Of a stretch of DNA of 57,904 nt, positions 16,551 to 26,400 are shown in pieces (positions within the stretch are counted from its first letter, which is position 1; each line of letters opens with the position of its first letter). The DNA is taken from NCBI GenBank assembly GCA_937920345.1, contig CALGVA010000060.1, positions 1 to 57,904 of the forward strand. The letters are read 5' to 3'. The stretch comes from an uncultured Lachnospiraceae bacterium (lineage in GTDB: Bacteria > Bacillota > Clostridia > Lachnospirales > Lachnospiraceae). The notes under the pieces are model-generated. The model was given only the letters and a program-made list of their open reading frames with translations, made no database searches and had not been told where the DNA came from. Made by a program: the position numbers and the translations under genes.

Positions 16551-16621
16551 ACTGTTTCTCCCTGTTTCCGCATTCTACGATATTGCAGTTTATTTCCCCG
16601 CATATTTTTGCAAATCACCTG

Positions 16622-17284
16622 CTATTGTGCTTCCTGATTCCGAAATTGATATCCCACACCGATCACCGTTTTGATACAGTCCTCCGGCAGTTTCTTGCGC
16701 AGATTTTTTACATGCGCATCGATGATCCTGTCATTCCCCACATAGTCTTCGTTAAAGATCCTGAGAATCAGCTGCTCCCTCGTAAATGCCCGCTGCGGCT
16801 CTTTCATGAGAACCTGCAGTAACAGAAACTCGCTCAGCGTCAGTTCCAGGGACTTTCCATCATAATATGCCTGATAAGAACCGTCATGAATCACCAGCCC
16901 TTTTTCCTGTCTGAGTTCCGGCCGCTTTACACGCCGCAGAATCGTCTCCATTCTTTTTAACAGGATAATAGGAGATACCGGCTTGATCACATAATCATCC
17001 GCATAAGAATTAAATGCCTGTACCTGCGTCTTCTCATCATCCAGCGCCGTGAGCATGATGGTCGCCATCTCCGGGTAGTGCTCCTTACTGTACTGCAGCA
17101 CTTCCAGACCACTCACCTTCGGCACCATAATATCCAGTACCGCCATGTCAAAATCGTGCGCCCGAAGCAGATCAAGAGCCTCTTCGCCATCTCCGGCGCA
17201 GGTAACGCTGTAGCCTTGCATTTTCATATACTCGGTCAATACTTCCCGTATGGTCGGTTCGTCTTCCAGAAATAAAATGTTCAT
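16622..17284 (-). CDS. OmpR-family response regulator (220 aa)
   Basis: DNA-binding response regulator. Receiver domain residues 1-115 with the acidic pair E7/D8, the phospho-acceptor D51 in AVLDIMVPK, T79 in MLTALDD and K101 in YVIKPVS. The winged-helix domain follows (about 128-218): LTLSEFLLLQVLMKEPQRAFTREQLI, then the recognition helix region DRIIDAHVKNLRKKL and the wing IKTVIGVGYQF. All key residues are intact. ATG 17284 has GGAG about 12 bases upstream. It is the first gene of the operon regulator-kinase-ATPase-permease, so it probably controls the transporter genes. Confidence 0.94.
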   Translation of the reverse strand: MNILFLEDEPTIREVLTEYMKMQGYSVTCAGDGEEALDLLRAHDFDMAVLDIMVPKVSGLEVLQYSKEHYPEMATIMLTALDDEKTQVQAFNSYADDYVIKPVSPIILLKRMETILRRVKRPELRQEKGLVIHDGSYQAYYDGKSLELTLSEFLLLQVLMKEPQRAFTREQLILRIFNEDYVGNDRIIDAHVKNLRKKLPEDCIKTVIGVGYQFRNQEAQ

Positions 17285-17695
17285 GTTTTGGTGCCGCTCC
17301 TATTTGTTTTACTGCCTTTTTGCTTTGTTTCCATTGCGTTTTTGCCACACTTCAATCAGATTATTCTCTTGTGTTGTCTCACTGATCTTTGTGTCGTTTC
17401 TCTTATGATACTGCTTTCGTAAAGTTCCATCTGAAATCCGCATTACCTGCGGACTCCGTGTGCGCGCCATGTACCTTACACTGCTTATTGTAGCACAGCG
17501 GTATGAATTTCATATGAAGATGATGTGTTTTTGTGAAGATAAAATCTCTGTACAGAAATTGTTTTCTCAAAGCAAAAACCCATAGTTATCGTTACAGTTT
17601 TTGATAAAAATACAATAATTGTAATGATAACTATGGGTTTTCCCGATTATATATATAAGAAATATTTGAATTATAATGATAGGCTGACCGTTCTA
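17285..17695 (+). other. Intergenic region, no gene seen
   Basis: 411 bases between the response regulator start and the end of the acetyltransferase gene. The part next to the regulator must hold its promoter, but I could not single out elements. The other end holds the long hairpin listed separately. No open reading frame with a ribosome binding site is supported. Confidence 0.6.
17575..17641 (-). terminator. Long hairpin terminator of gene 17696-18280
   Basis: Arms at 17575-17595 and 17621-17641 are 21 bases each and complementary except for one G-T pair (core CCCATAGTTATC / GATAACTATGGG), loop 25 bases. On the minus strand the stem is followed by TTTTTGC, and the hairpin starts just past the stop of the acetyltransferase gene. 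Confidence 0.7.
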
Positions 17696-18280
17696 TCACA
17701 GTTCCTTCATAAAGTACAAGACCAGATCATCATCATTACAGCACGCCGCATAGGGCTCGCATACCTTGTCGTTGTACCAGACGCCGCTGCCGTCGGGAAT
17801 ATACCCACGCTTCACGTACATCCTCTGGGCACTGCCGTAACCGCTGTGTAATCCCACGCCTAAGCACACCTTATCGCTGTACTCACCGGCAACCTGTTCC
17901 GCTACGTCCATTAATCTGCTTCCGATCCCGCGGCGGCGGTACTTTTCCAGAACACCGAAATCCACGATTTCCGGATACCCCTTATTCGCATACGCGCCCC
18001 ACGCAGATTCCGGATAAACATTAATATATCCGGCGACACTTCCCTGATATTCCGCCACCAGAACGACGGCATGTTTCTCCTGCCTGTCCCGCAGGCGCAT
18101 CTCGTATTTATCGACGGTCGCATCCCAGCCCTGCGCAATCTCCTCCTGTGTGATAACCGCCGCATCCTCCTGCCGCATATCCCGGATGGTAATCTGTTTG
18201 TCTGTATAATAGACCTTATTGTACTGCTCTGGTTTGTTTTCTTCGCCGCACCTTGTAACTTTTACTGCCTGATCCGTCAT
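17696..18280 (-). CDS. GNAT family N-acetyltransferase (194 aa)
   Basis: GNAT-type acetyltransferase. After an N-terminal extension (about 1-30) come ITIRDMRQEDAAVITQEEIAQGW, the family's first strand and helix, VLVAEYQGSVAGYINVYPES, the central strands, and motif A EIVDFGVLEKYRRRGIGSRLMDVAEQVAG (RRRGIG acetyl-CoA loop, about 115-120). Motif B is GYGSAQRMYVKRGYIPDGSG. The start at 18280 has AAGAGAGGGA upstream; the frame is open further but without a site. Substrate unknown. It stands alone between a large hairpin terminator and a 213-base gap. Confidence 0.88.
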   Translation of the reverse strand: MTDQAVKVTRCGEENKPEQYNKVYYTDKQITIRDMRQEDAAVITQEEIAQGWDATVDKYEMRLRDRQEKHAVVLVAEYQGSVAGYINVYPESAWGAYANKGYPEIVDFGVLEKYRRRGIGSRLMDVAEQVAGEYSDKVCLGVGLHSGYGSAQRMYVKRGYIPDGSGVWYNDKVCEPYAACCNDDDLVLYFMKEL

Positions 18281-18493
18281 ATTTCCCTCTCTTCTACACA
18301 CTTTAGCATTATTTGAAGTCATTATACTTCTTAAAATGTGCAGGCACAAGACCCGCCTGATCATTCTTTCCCTCAATATGCATACTCTATATTACATAAC
18401 CGGCTTTCAACCTGACCTGTGCGGTTTACTCTCCATCAGGAACTTTATCACATTCTTATGAATGTTCTCGTAATGAATGAATATTAAAAATTC

Positions 18494-19381
18494 TCAAATT
18501 TCACTGCGGACATTTCTGCGTATCCCCATATATGCAATCAGAGTCACAATGACATATCCTGATATTGCAATAGCAGACGACTCAATTCCAAATTCCCCTC
18601 CTGTAACTGCAAATGAGTCGGTCTGCAAAACATAAGAGAATACAGAATACTCATCCATATTTTCCCCAATAAAAAGAATGCCGCCGGATGTGATTATGTT
18701 CCATACCCCATGTACGACCGCACTGTTCCAGACAGAATGCTGTTCCAATGTAATAAACGAGAACATGATTCCCACAAAAGTTCCGGCAACCAGCACTTGC
18801 AGGCAGCTCAATATACTGAAATCCATCCCGATTATATGTACCAGTCCAAACAGTATTGACGGAATCAGAACCGCTGCCTTTCTTCCGAATTTTTTATCCA
18901 CCAGGTTCATTATGAATCCCCGAAAAACTATTTCTTCGACGCTTCCCGCCGCCATACCTATAAAGAATACTCCCGCGCAGATAACTGCTGCCGTTTCCGG
19001 TAAATCTATAATCCCTCTCTGCAGTTTTCCCGGAAGAAGCAAGTAAATCCCGGTTATGGATAACGGTAATATAAACGCGATAATCAGCCATTTGACTTTT
19101 ATTTTTATTTGGGGTATTGCGAGCTCCGGCATCTGCATCCCTAAGATCTTCTCTGCATACAACCTCAGCAAAAAATATGCAAATACAGCATACAAAATCC
19201 CTGCTATCGCATTACACAAAAATAACGGTATGTGAATAACGGCAAATAAATTTGCCAATACCTGTGCCGCAAGCTGCGAAATTATCAAGATACTGATCGC
19301 TCCGGCAATTCCTGCAATCACTTTTCCTGCTTTAATCTGTCTCATCTGTTTCATCTGATTTCTCCTTCTATTCATAGACAT
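18494..19381 (-). CDS. CPBP family intramembrane metalloprotease (295 aa)
   Basis: Polytopic membrane protein of the CPBP (CAAX protease/bacteriocin-processing, ABI) family. About eight hydrophobic segments. The catalytic motifs are visible: EEIVFRGF (about residues 155-162, the glutamates and Arg), FGLVHI (about 190-195) and the later VVHGVWN (about 230-236). Members cleave peptides within the membrane, mature or give immunity to peptides, or only bind. ATG 19381 overlaps the stop codon of the lipoprotein gene upstream by one base (TAATG), so the two are translationally coupled. The substrate is unknown. Confidence 0.88.
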   Translation of the reverse strand: MSMNRRRNQMKQMRQIKAGKVIAGIAGAISILIISQLAAQVLANLFAVIHIPLFLCNAIAGILYAVFAYFLLRLYAEKILGMQMPELAIPQIKIKVKWLIIAFILPLSITGIYLLLPGKLQRGIIDLPETAAVICAGVFFIGMAAGSVEEIVFRGFIMNLVDKKFGRKAAVLIPSILFGLVHIIGMDFSILSCLQVLVAGTFVGIMFSFITLEQHSVWNSAVVHGVWNIITSGGILFIGENMDEYSVFSYVLQTDSFAVTGGEFGIESSAIAISGYVIVTLIAYMGIRRNVRSEI

Positions 19382-20211
19382 TAGTCATCCTCAGGGATTA
19401 TCGCAACGCTCCCTACATGCTCCTTCGCATAAAACAACACTTTATACTGCCCCTTTTTATCAAGTTCCACCGTGTATTCTCCGTCCGGGTTCGTTTCATC
19501 CAGATAAACCGTTTCTCCGATCTCCCCCAAAACACCATGCCTGACAATCTTTAGTCTGAGTTTTCCGTCTCTCGTCACACAGGAAACCGACACTGTCATG
19601 GGCGCATCAACTTCAAATCCGGTACTCATCGGATTTGCGGAACTGCCGTTACTATAATAGCAGATGCTTTCCGGCCAGTTATTTTCTATCTCATCCAGAC
19701 CGATATCTTCTATCCTCTCCCGCTCCATAATACTGGCGAACGTCGCACCGCCATCCGTTTTCATCTTAATTCCAAAATCACATACAGCGCCTTCCCCGTC
19801 ACTTGTAAAGCCGATGCTTCCTTCTCCCTCTTCTACATTCACCTGTGCATTGATTTTCCTGTCTGTGCCGTCTGCAATCAAGGTTTCTGTTCCGTCCGGC
19901 GCCGTGTATACCAGCCGGAGATTTCCCTTCGTGCACTTCATACTGCCCGTGACGCTTACGCTGCTGCCATCCACCGCTGTTATATAGGTAAGCACGCCAT
20001 AGTCATCATCTGCGGCCTGATGCACTGTTCCCTTAACCTTACAGCTGTCTTCATCACTGTCCATACTGTAACGGTCAAAATAACTTGTCTCAACATCAAA
20101 AATTCCAACCGACAATTCTGCATCCGTACTCTCATCGGCCTCGTACACTCTGATTCCACAACCGGATAGAAACATACAGATAATAATTGACAAAACGATA
20201 CTCTTTTTCAT
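19381..20211 (-). CDS. Lipoprotein coupled to a CPBP protease (276 aa)
   Basis: Exported lipoprotein of unknown function. Signal peptide MKKSIVLSIIICMFLSGC with lipobox FLSGC (Cys 18). The mature protein contains two similar beta-rich stretches, around VTGSMKCTKGNLRLVYTAPDGTET and VSVSCVTRDGKLRLKIVRHG, each followed by a D-x-T/N-x-D-type turn, which suggests repeated beta-sandwich modules. The start at 20211 is chosen over 20217 because GGAGGAG lies six bases upstream of the former and touches the latter. One-base overlap with the CPBP protease gene shows a two-gene operon; a shared role in the envelope is likely but not known. Confidence 0.8.
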   Translation of the reverse strand: MKKSIVLSIIICMFLSGCGIRVYEADESTDAELSVGIFDVETSYFDRYSMDSDEDSCKVKGTVHQAADDDYGVLTYITAVDGSSVSVTGSMKCTKGNLRLVYTAPDGTETLIADGTDRKINAQVNVEEGEGSIGFTSDGEGAVCDFGIKMKTDGGATFASIMERERIEDIGLDEIENNWPESICYYSNGSSANPMSTGFEVDAPMTVSVSCVTRDGKLRLKIVRHGVLGEIGETVYLDETNPDGEYTVELDKKGQYKVLFYAKEHVGSVAIIPEDD

Positions 20212-20349
20212 TTCCATCTCCTCCTGATAAAGATTGCATCAAAAAATATGCGGCCTGATTACAACCTGCTTTTTCAACAACTCTATTTATATAACGATCC
20301 GGTAATGGAAATATCTTCAAAAAATCTGTTTCTTCACATAAAAAGAACC

Positions 20350-20379
20350 GGGTACTGGCTGTATTATCAGTCAGTACCC
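20350..20379 (-). terminator. Terminator of the GH16 surface protein gene
   Basis: Stem GGGTACTG (20350-20357) / CAGTACCC (20372-20379), followed on the minus strand by GGTTCTTTTTAT. It lies 40 bases after the stop codon of the 2056-residue gene. Confidence 0.85.
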
Positions 20380-20418
20380 AATCCTTTCTGGAGTATCTAC
20401 TATGAAACGTTTTTATCG

Positions 20419-23400
20419 TTAATCAGCTATACTTGCATCGCTCGCGGCACCGTCAACATCTTTATTCTGACCGTCTCCATGATCGGTGTTCCCGTTCTGG
20501 TCATTACCATTGTCAGTATTACCGCTCTGACTATCACCGTTATCGGTATTTCCACTCTGCTCACCGCCATTGTCGGTATTTCCACTCTGGTCATCATCGT
20601 TGTCAATATTACCGCTCTGATCATCGTCGGTATTACCGCTCTGATCATCGTCATCGTCGGTATTACCATTCTGATCGTCGCCATCATCGATGTTTTCACT
20701 CTGGTCTTCACCATCAGAATCTTCATTCTGGTCACTACCATCTTCAGAGTTTCCACTTTGATCTTTGTTGCCGATATTTCCATCCTGATTCTCATCATCA
20801 GAATTCTCGTCAACCTGATCTTCGTCATCATCAAAAGAGGCTGTGCTTTTTTCGAGTTCCTCCTTCTCTTCATCTTCTGTAGCGTTTTCATCTACTTTGG
20901 TAATGCTGATGTCATCAATCACGATGGTCGAAACCGGGGTCTCAATATCAGCAATCATACCCATGGAAACTACGAAATCTATCGTATTCACAGTCGGTAA
21001 AGTATCCTCTACTGAAATGATCCTGCTTACAGTCTTGACCATATCTGCATGTAATTCAATATCTGCACCACCGTAGTATGCAAAGCCTGCTTCGGGATCA
21101 ATCAGCGCCAGCTTCACTGTTCTGTCCGCCGTAGACTTTAACTTCATATTCATCTTATAACGGGCACCTTTTTCCAGTGTCAGACCGGACTGTTTCAACT
21201 GCACATTCCAATCTTGTGTTCCCACATTGGTAATATTGAATGTCGCTTTGCCATTGTCAAAGTTTACATCTGCAGCACCTGGCGCTGTAACTGCCTGAGT
21301 CCAGTTCTCTTCGCCATTCGTAAAGTCACCATTTTGAATCAATTCTGTTCCGATTTCGACTGGCTCAATGTCTTCGCCCGGTACTTCTTCTTTGTTTGTT
21401 TTCTTAACGCAGATATCACTGATTTCGATCTCAGAAACAGGAGTCTCTTCTTCCGCAATCTTACCCATAGAGATCACAAAGGTAATTGCATCACTGGTTT
21501 CCTCACCTATTGTAATCGTTTTCCTGACTTCTTTCACTTCATTCGCAGCCAGGCTCAGATCCTCTCCGCCATAATAAACATAAGTCGGATTTAAGAATGC
21601 GTATTTTACTACCCTTGCGGCAGACGATTGGATCTTAAAGGTCACTTCATACTGAATACCCTGCTCCAGTTTAAGTCCATTCTGCTTTAACTGAATATGC
21701 CAATCCTGCTCTCCTACATTGGTGATATTAAAGACAGCCTTGCCATCTGCGAAACTGCTTGTTGCTTCTCCAGGAGCCGTAACTGCTGCCTCCCAATTCT
21801 CTTCGCCCTGTGCAAAATCACCATTCTTGATCAGATTATCCTCTGGTGTTTCTACTGCGTTTACTTTTACGACAGAGATATCGTCGATATCAATTGTAGA
21901 AACAGGAGTTTCCTTATCCGCAATCTTACCCATGGAAATCACAAAGCTGATTTCGCTGTCAGTCGCCTTATCTACATTTAAAATATAATCAACTTCTTTT
22001 ACTTCATCTGCTATTAATTCCAGATCTTCTCCGCCATAGTAGTCATATGATGCATTTAAGAATGCATACTTCACAACTCTTGATGCTGAAGATTTGATCT
22101 TCATGGTCACTTTATACTGTGCACCCTGTTCCAGCTTCAAACCATTCTGCTTTAACTGGATATGCCAATCCTGCTCTCCTGCATTGGTGACATTAAAGAC
22201 AGCCTTGCCATCTGCGAAACTGTTTGTTGCTTCTCCAGGAGCCGTAACTGCTGCCTCCCAATTCTCTTCGCCCTGTGCAAAATCGCCATTCTTGATCAAA
22301 TTATCACCAGCTGTTACCGGCGGTTCTTCCTGTGCCTCAGTTTCCTCCAGTGTGATATTATCGATCACTATCGTATGCTTCTCGGCAACCTGTGTTCCGC
22401 CTACCGCACCCATGGAAATACTCAGTATTGTTCTCGGATCTGTGTCATTTGCCATCTTAAAGACATGGCTGAAGTTCTGGTAATCTTTCGTCAGATTGAT
22501 CTTCTGCGTACCGGAGTACGGTGTCCAATCATCATCACTTGAACCGTCTCTTTGCAGCGCATACATGATCTTTCTGTCTGTTGTAGACTTTGCATCGAAT
22601 GCGATCTTATACCACTTATCTTTCTCCAGCTTGATATTGTTCTGTTTCAACTGGATATACCAATCCTGATTTCCTGTATCCGCAATATCGATGGAAAATG
22701 CATCCTTTTCATTCAGACTGTCTACAATGTAGTTAGTCACTTTAGCAGCATCACTTACATACACTTCATATCCTGTCATACCGCTGGAAAAATCACCATT
22801 GACAATCAGTCCGTTTTCGCGGACACAAACATTATCAATATATGTCGTACCCGGTACTCCTAACAGGAATTTAAGTTCACTTTCATTCAAGTCTTGTGCA
22901 GTCTCAAACTCATATTTATATTCTGTCCGATCTGTTGTCAAATTGCTCTCAAACGTCTGACCTGCTATGACAGACTGAATTATCTTCTCTTCATCTGCAT
23001 AAGCGTCAAAGCTCAGGGCATATTGCTTACCGCCTGTAATTGCAATCGGTGTCTGCTTTACAGTTACCTGTTCTAATGCCGTCGCTGTTCCAGGCACTAC
23101 CACTTTCAATTCCCGTCTGCTGTCCTCGGTAACAGATATACTTGCACCCTTGCACTGGTCCTGATCAATATCCCAATAAGCAAGACGAAGTTTTCCAGGT
23201 TCACTGCCCTCATCAAATGAACCATTATACACATAGTTGCCATCCGGCAGGATGCCCTTCTTCTCTTCCTCAGCTTCTCCTGCTTTTTCGAGTCTGACAT
23301 TGGTAATATGAACTTTAGCGGTCGAACCCTGATTTCCAAGGTTAAATTCCACTCTACCGTTTGCATCACTGTTGGATGTCATATCAAATTCATGTTCATA

Positions 23401-26400
23401 CTTCTGTTTCTCAGTTGTCAGATCTACTGTCGTATCATTCAGATATCTGATATATCCTCTGTCGGGTGCGGTGATACCGGTAATCATCGTTCTTGCTTCA
23501 TCCGCATAAGCCTCATAGGATAATTTATACTTGCTGCCTTCCTCAATCGGCAGAGCAGCCTGTACGATCTGTACACTGTAATTCAATGTGCCCGCTTCCG
23601 TTGTCGTAATATGCAGAGCATTTTCCGCGATTTCCGTTGACGCTTCGCCGCCGCCTGTCAGAAGAAGCTGCCAGTTTTCATCGCCCTTTACCAGATCCTC
23701 AGATTTTGAGAAATCGCCGTTAATAATATAGTTACCTGTCTCATCGGGATCGCGGAGCTCAACTTTATTCTCCGGTTTCTTTACATCAGTATCATAGCTC
23801 TCTCTCTGATAGACTCTGACATAATCTACGACAAGCTGTGCGTTGTCTTCGAACTTCGTATTTTCATCCGGATAACCTACCCAGCTTCCTCCTACAGCCA
23901 GATTCAAAATCATGTAGAAAGGCTGATCATAAGGTGCGGGATATGCTGCTTCACCGAATCCTGATTTCTTGGTAAACCAGTCGTTCTCTGTATAATAAAG
24001 ACGTCCGTCTACATAGTATCTGAATTCACCCGGCTCCCATTCACATGCAAAAATGTGGAAGTCTTCCGCGAAATCCTGTTCTGTTGCCGGTAATGTATAA
24101 GTACCCTGTTTCTGCGTATGCGGCTCACCGAAATGAAGTGTTCCGTGTACCGTATCGGTCTTATCTCCCAGCACTTCCATAATATCAATTTCACCACACT
24201 TCGGCCATTGACCATAATAACTTTCATCCGTAGGCATCATCCAGAATGCCGGCAGGAATCCTTTGCCATCCGGTACTTTCGCCCGAACTTCAAATCTTCC
24301 GTATTCATAGTCATGTTTATTCTGTGTGTTGATCCTTCCGGATGTATAGGAAGCATTTTCCCCTTCACCCGTCTTAATTGCCTGGATGACCAGATTGCCG
24401 TCCTTGACATAGATGTTTTCCGGCGAATCTACATATTCCTGCAACTCTGCGTTTACCCAGCCAGGCTCATGGTATTCATAATTCCAGTCGTCTGTATTTA
24501 AACTGTCTCCGTCAAAATCATCTTCCCATACTAATCTGAAGCCTTCTTTCACCTTCACAGGAATGACTCTTGTATTTTCTGCATCGCATCCCGGTCTTAC
24601 ACACATCTGTTTTTCCAAACCGGCTGCATTTTCCGTTGCTCTGGCAACAACGACCCACTTTCCATACTTATGTCCTGACGGATCCGTAACCTCCTGTTTC
24701 TTTCCGCCACATACTGTACATGTATAGCTGATGAGACCGTTGTCTTCACAGGAAGCTTCTCTTATGGTTACCGCATCTCCAAATGCACATGTTTCACATT
24801 CCGATACAGTTACACCACATTCTTTTTCAACACCATTAGCCTTAATGGTAATCGTTACGATACCCTTCTTCTTGGCGGTAATAACTCCCTTATTGTTAAC
24901 CGACGCAATCTTATTATCCGAAGACTTGCAGGTAACAGACTGGTTCGCACCCAAAATTTCCATGAAAGCATGTTCGTACAAATTCTGCTTCTCTCCTACC
25001 TTGAGCAAGAGTTCATCCTTCTCCAGAACAATTTTCGGCTCTTTGACGCTGACCCAGCACTTGGCTGTCACACCGTTAGCCGAAGCCGTAATCAGAGTAC
25101 GGCCTGCGCTCTTTGCAATCACTTTTCCATTTGTTTTTACCTCTGCAATATCTGGTTTACTGCTCGTCCATTCGACCTTCTTATTTGCGCCGTCAACGGA
25201 TGCTTTCAGCGCAATATTTGTTCCTTTTCCTTTCGTGTACAGAGTATACTCCCTCTGATTAAGTGCAATCGTGGGTGTGAAATTCCGTACAGTAATTTGT
25301 ACCTCATCTGTGATACCGTTTGCCTCCAGCGTAACAGTCGCCGTCCCGGCCTTTTTCGCGGTAAGCTTTCCATTGTTTACTGACACAACCTTTGTATCGG
25401 AGCTTCTCCACTTAGAAGAAGTCTTACGTCCGATTACCTGATAAGCAAGCGTATAGATTTTGTCATCGCCCTTTGTCTTCAAAGCAACAGCTTTCTCTAA
25501 TATGGCGGTATCTGTATTCTTTACTTCAACCTTACAGGTATCCGTTTTGCCTTCTAATTCCGCTGTAACAATTACCTTACCGGCGCTCTTTGCAGTAATG
25601 CATCCGGTATCATCCACTGTAGCTATCGCTTCGTTACTGCTGCTCCATTTCACCTGACTGTCTTTCGGTGCATTGGTTTTAAGCGTTTTTGTCTCTCCCT
25701 GCACCGTTTCACCGTCTTTTTTAATATAGAGCAGAATACTCTCCTCATTGATAGAGACTGTTTCTTTATCTACCGTAACATTACAGATTGCTGTAACACC
25801 GTTTGCCTTAGCGGTAATTGTGGCAGTTCCATTGTTTTTACCGGTTACTTTACCACCTTTTACCGTAGCAATCGTTGAATCTGAGCTTGTCCATGTAACT
25901 GACTTTTTAGCCCCCACAACCGTAGGTACCAGTTTGATCGAACTTCCAGTACCTTTAGTACTCAATTTCATCTCATTAATATTTAACGAGATTCTGCTTT
26001 CCAACACAGTCACCCTACAGGATGCCTTCATGCCGTTAGCTTCGGCTGTTATGACTGCTATACCCGCTTTTTCTGCAGATGTAACTACGCCTCTTCCCTG
26101 CGCATCTTTCACTACCTTAGCAACCTTCTCATTATCACTGCTCCAGATGACATCATTTGCAGCGCCCTTCACCGTTGCCTTCAATGTGATTGATTTTCCG
26201 GCAGTTTCCGTACTATCTGAAGGATAATGATAAATCGTTGCTTCCTTCTTATTGATCTTAATTGCAGGATCAACTACCGTAACCACGCATGTCTCACGCG
26301 GGAATCCGATACCGGATGAAATAATAGATTTTCCCTTTCGGAGTGCTGTCACTGTTCCGTCCTGATCCACACTCGCAACATTAACGTTGTAAGAAACCCA

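Noticed and set aside
20460..20830. CRISPR-like short repeats
   Set aside because: The repeated units are in-frame codons of the protein tail, of irregular length and without unique spacers.
20433..20882. Plus-strand His/Tyr/Arg-rich frame opposite the Asp/Asn tail
   Set aside because: Low-complexity shadow of the repeated acidic codons on the real coding strand.
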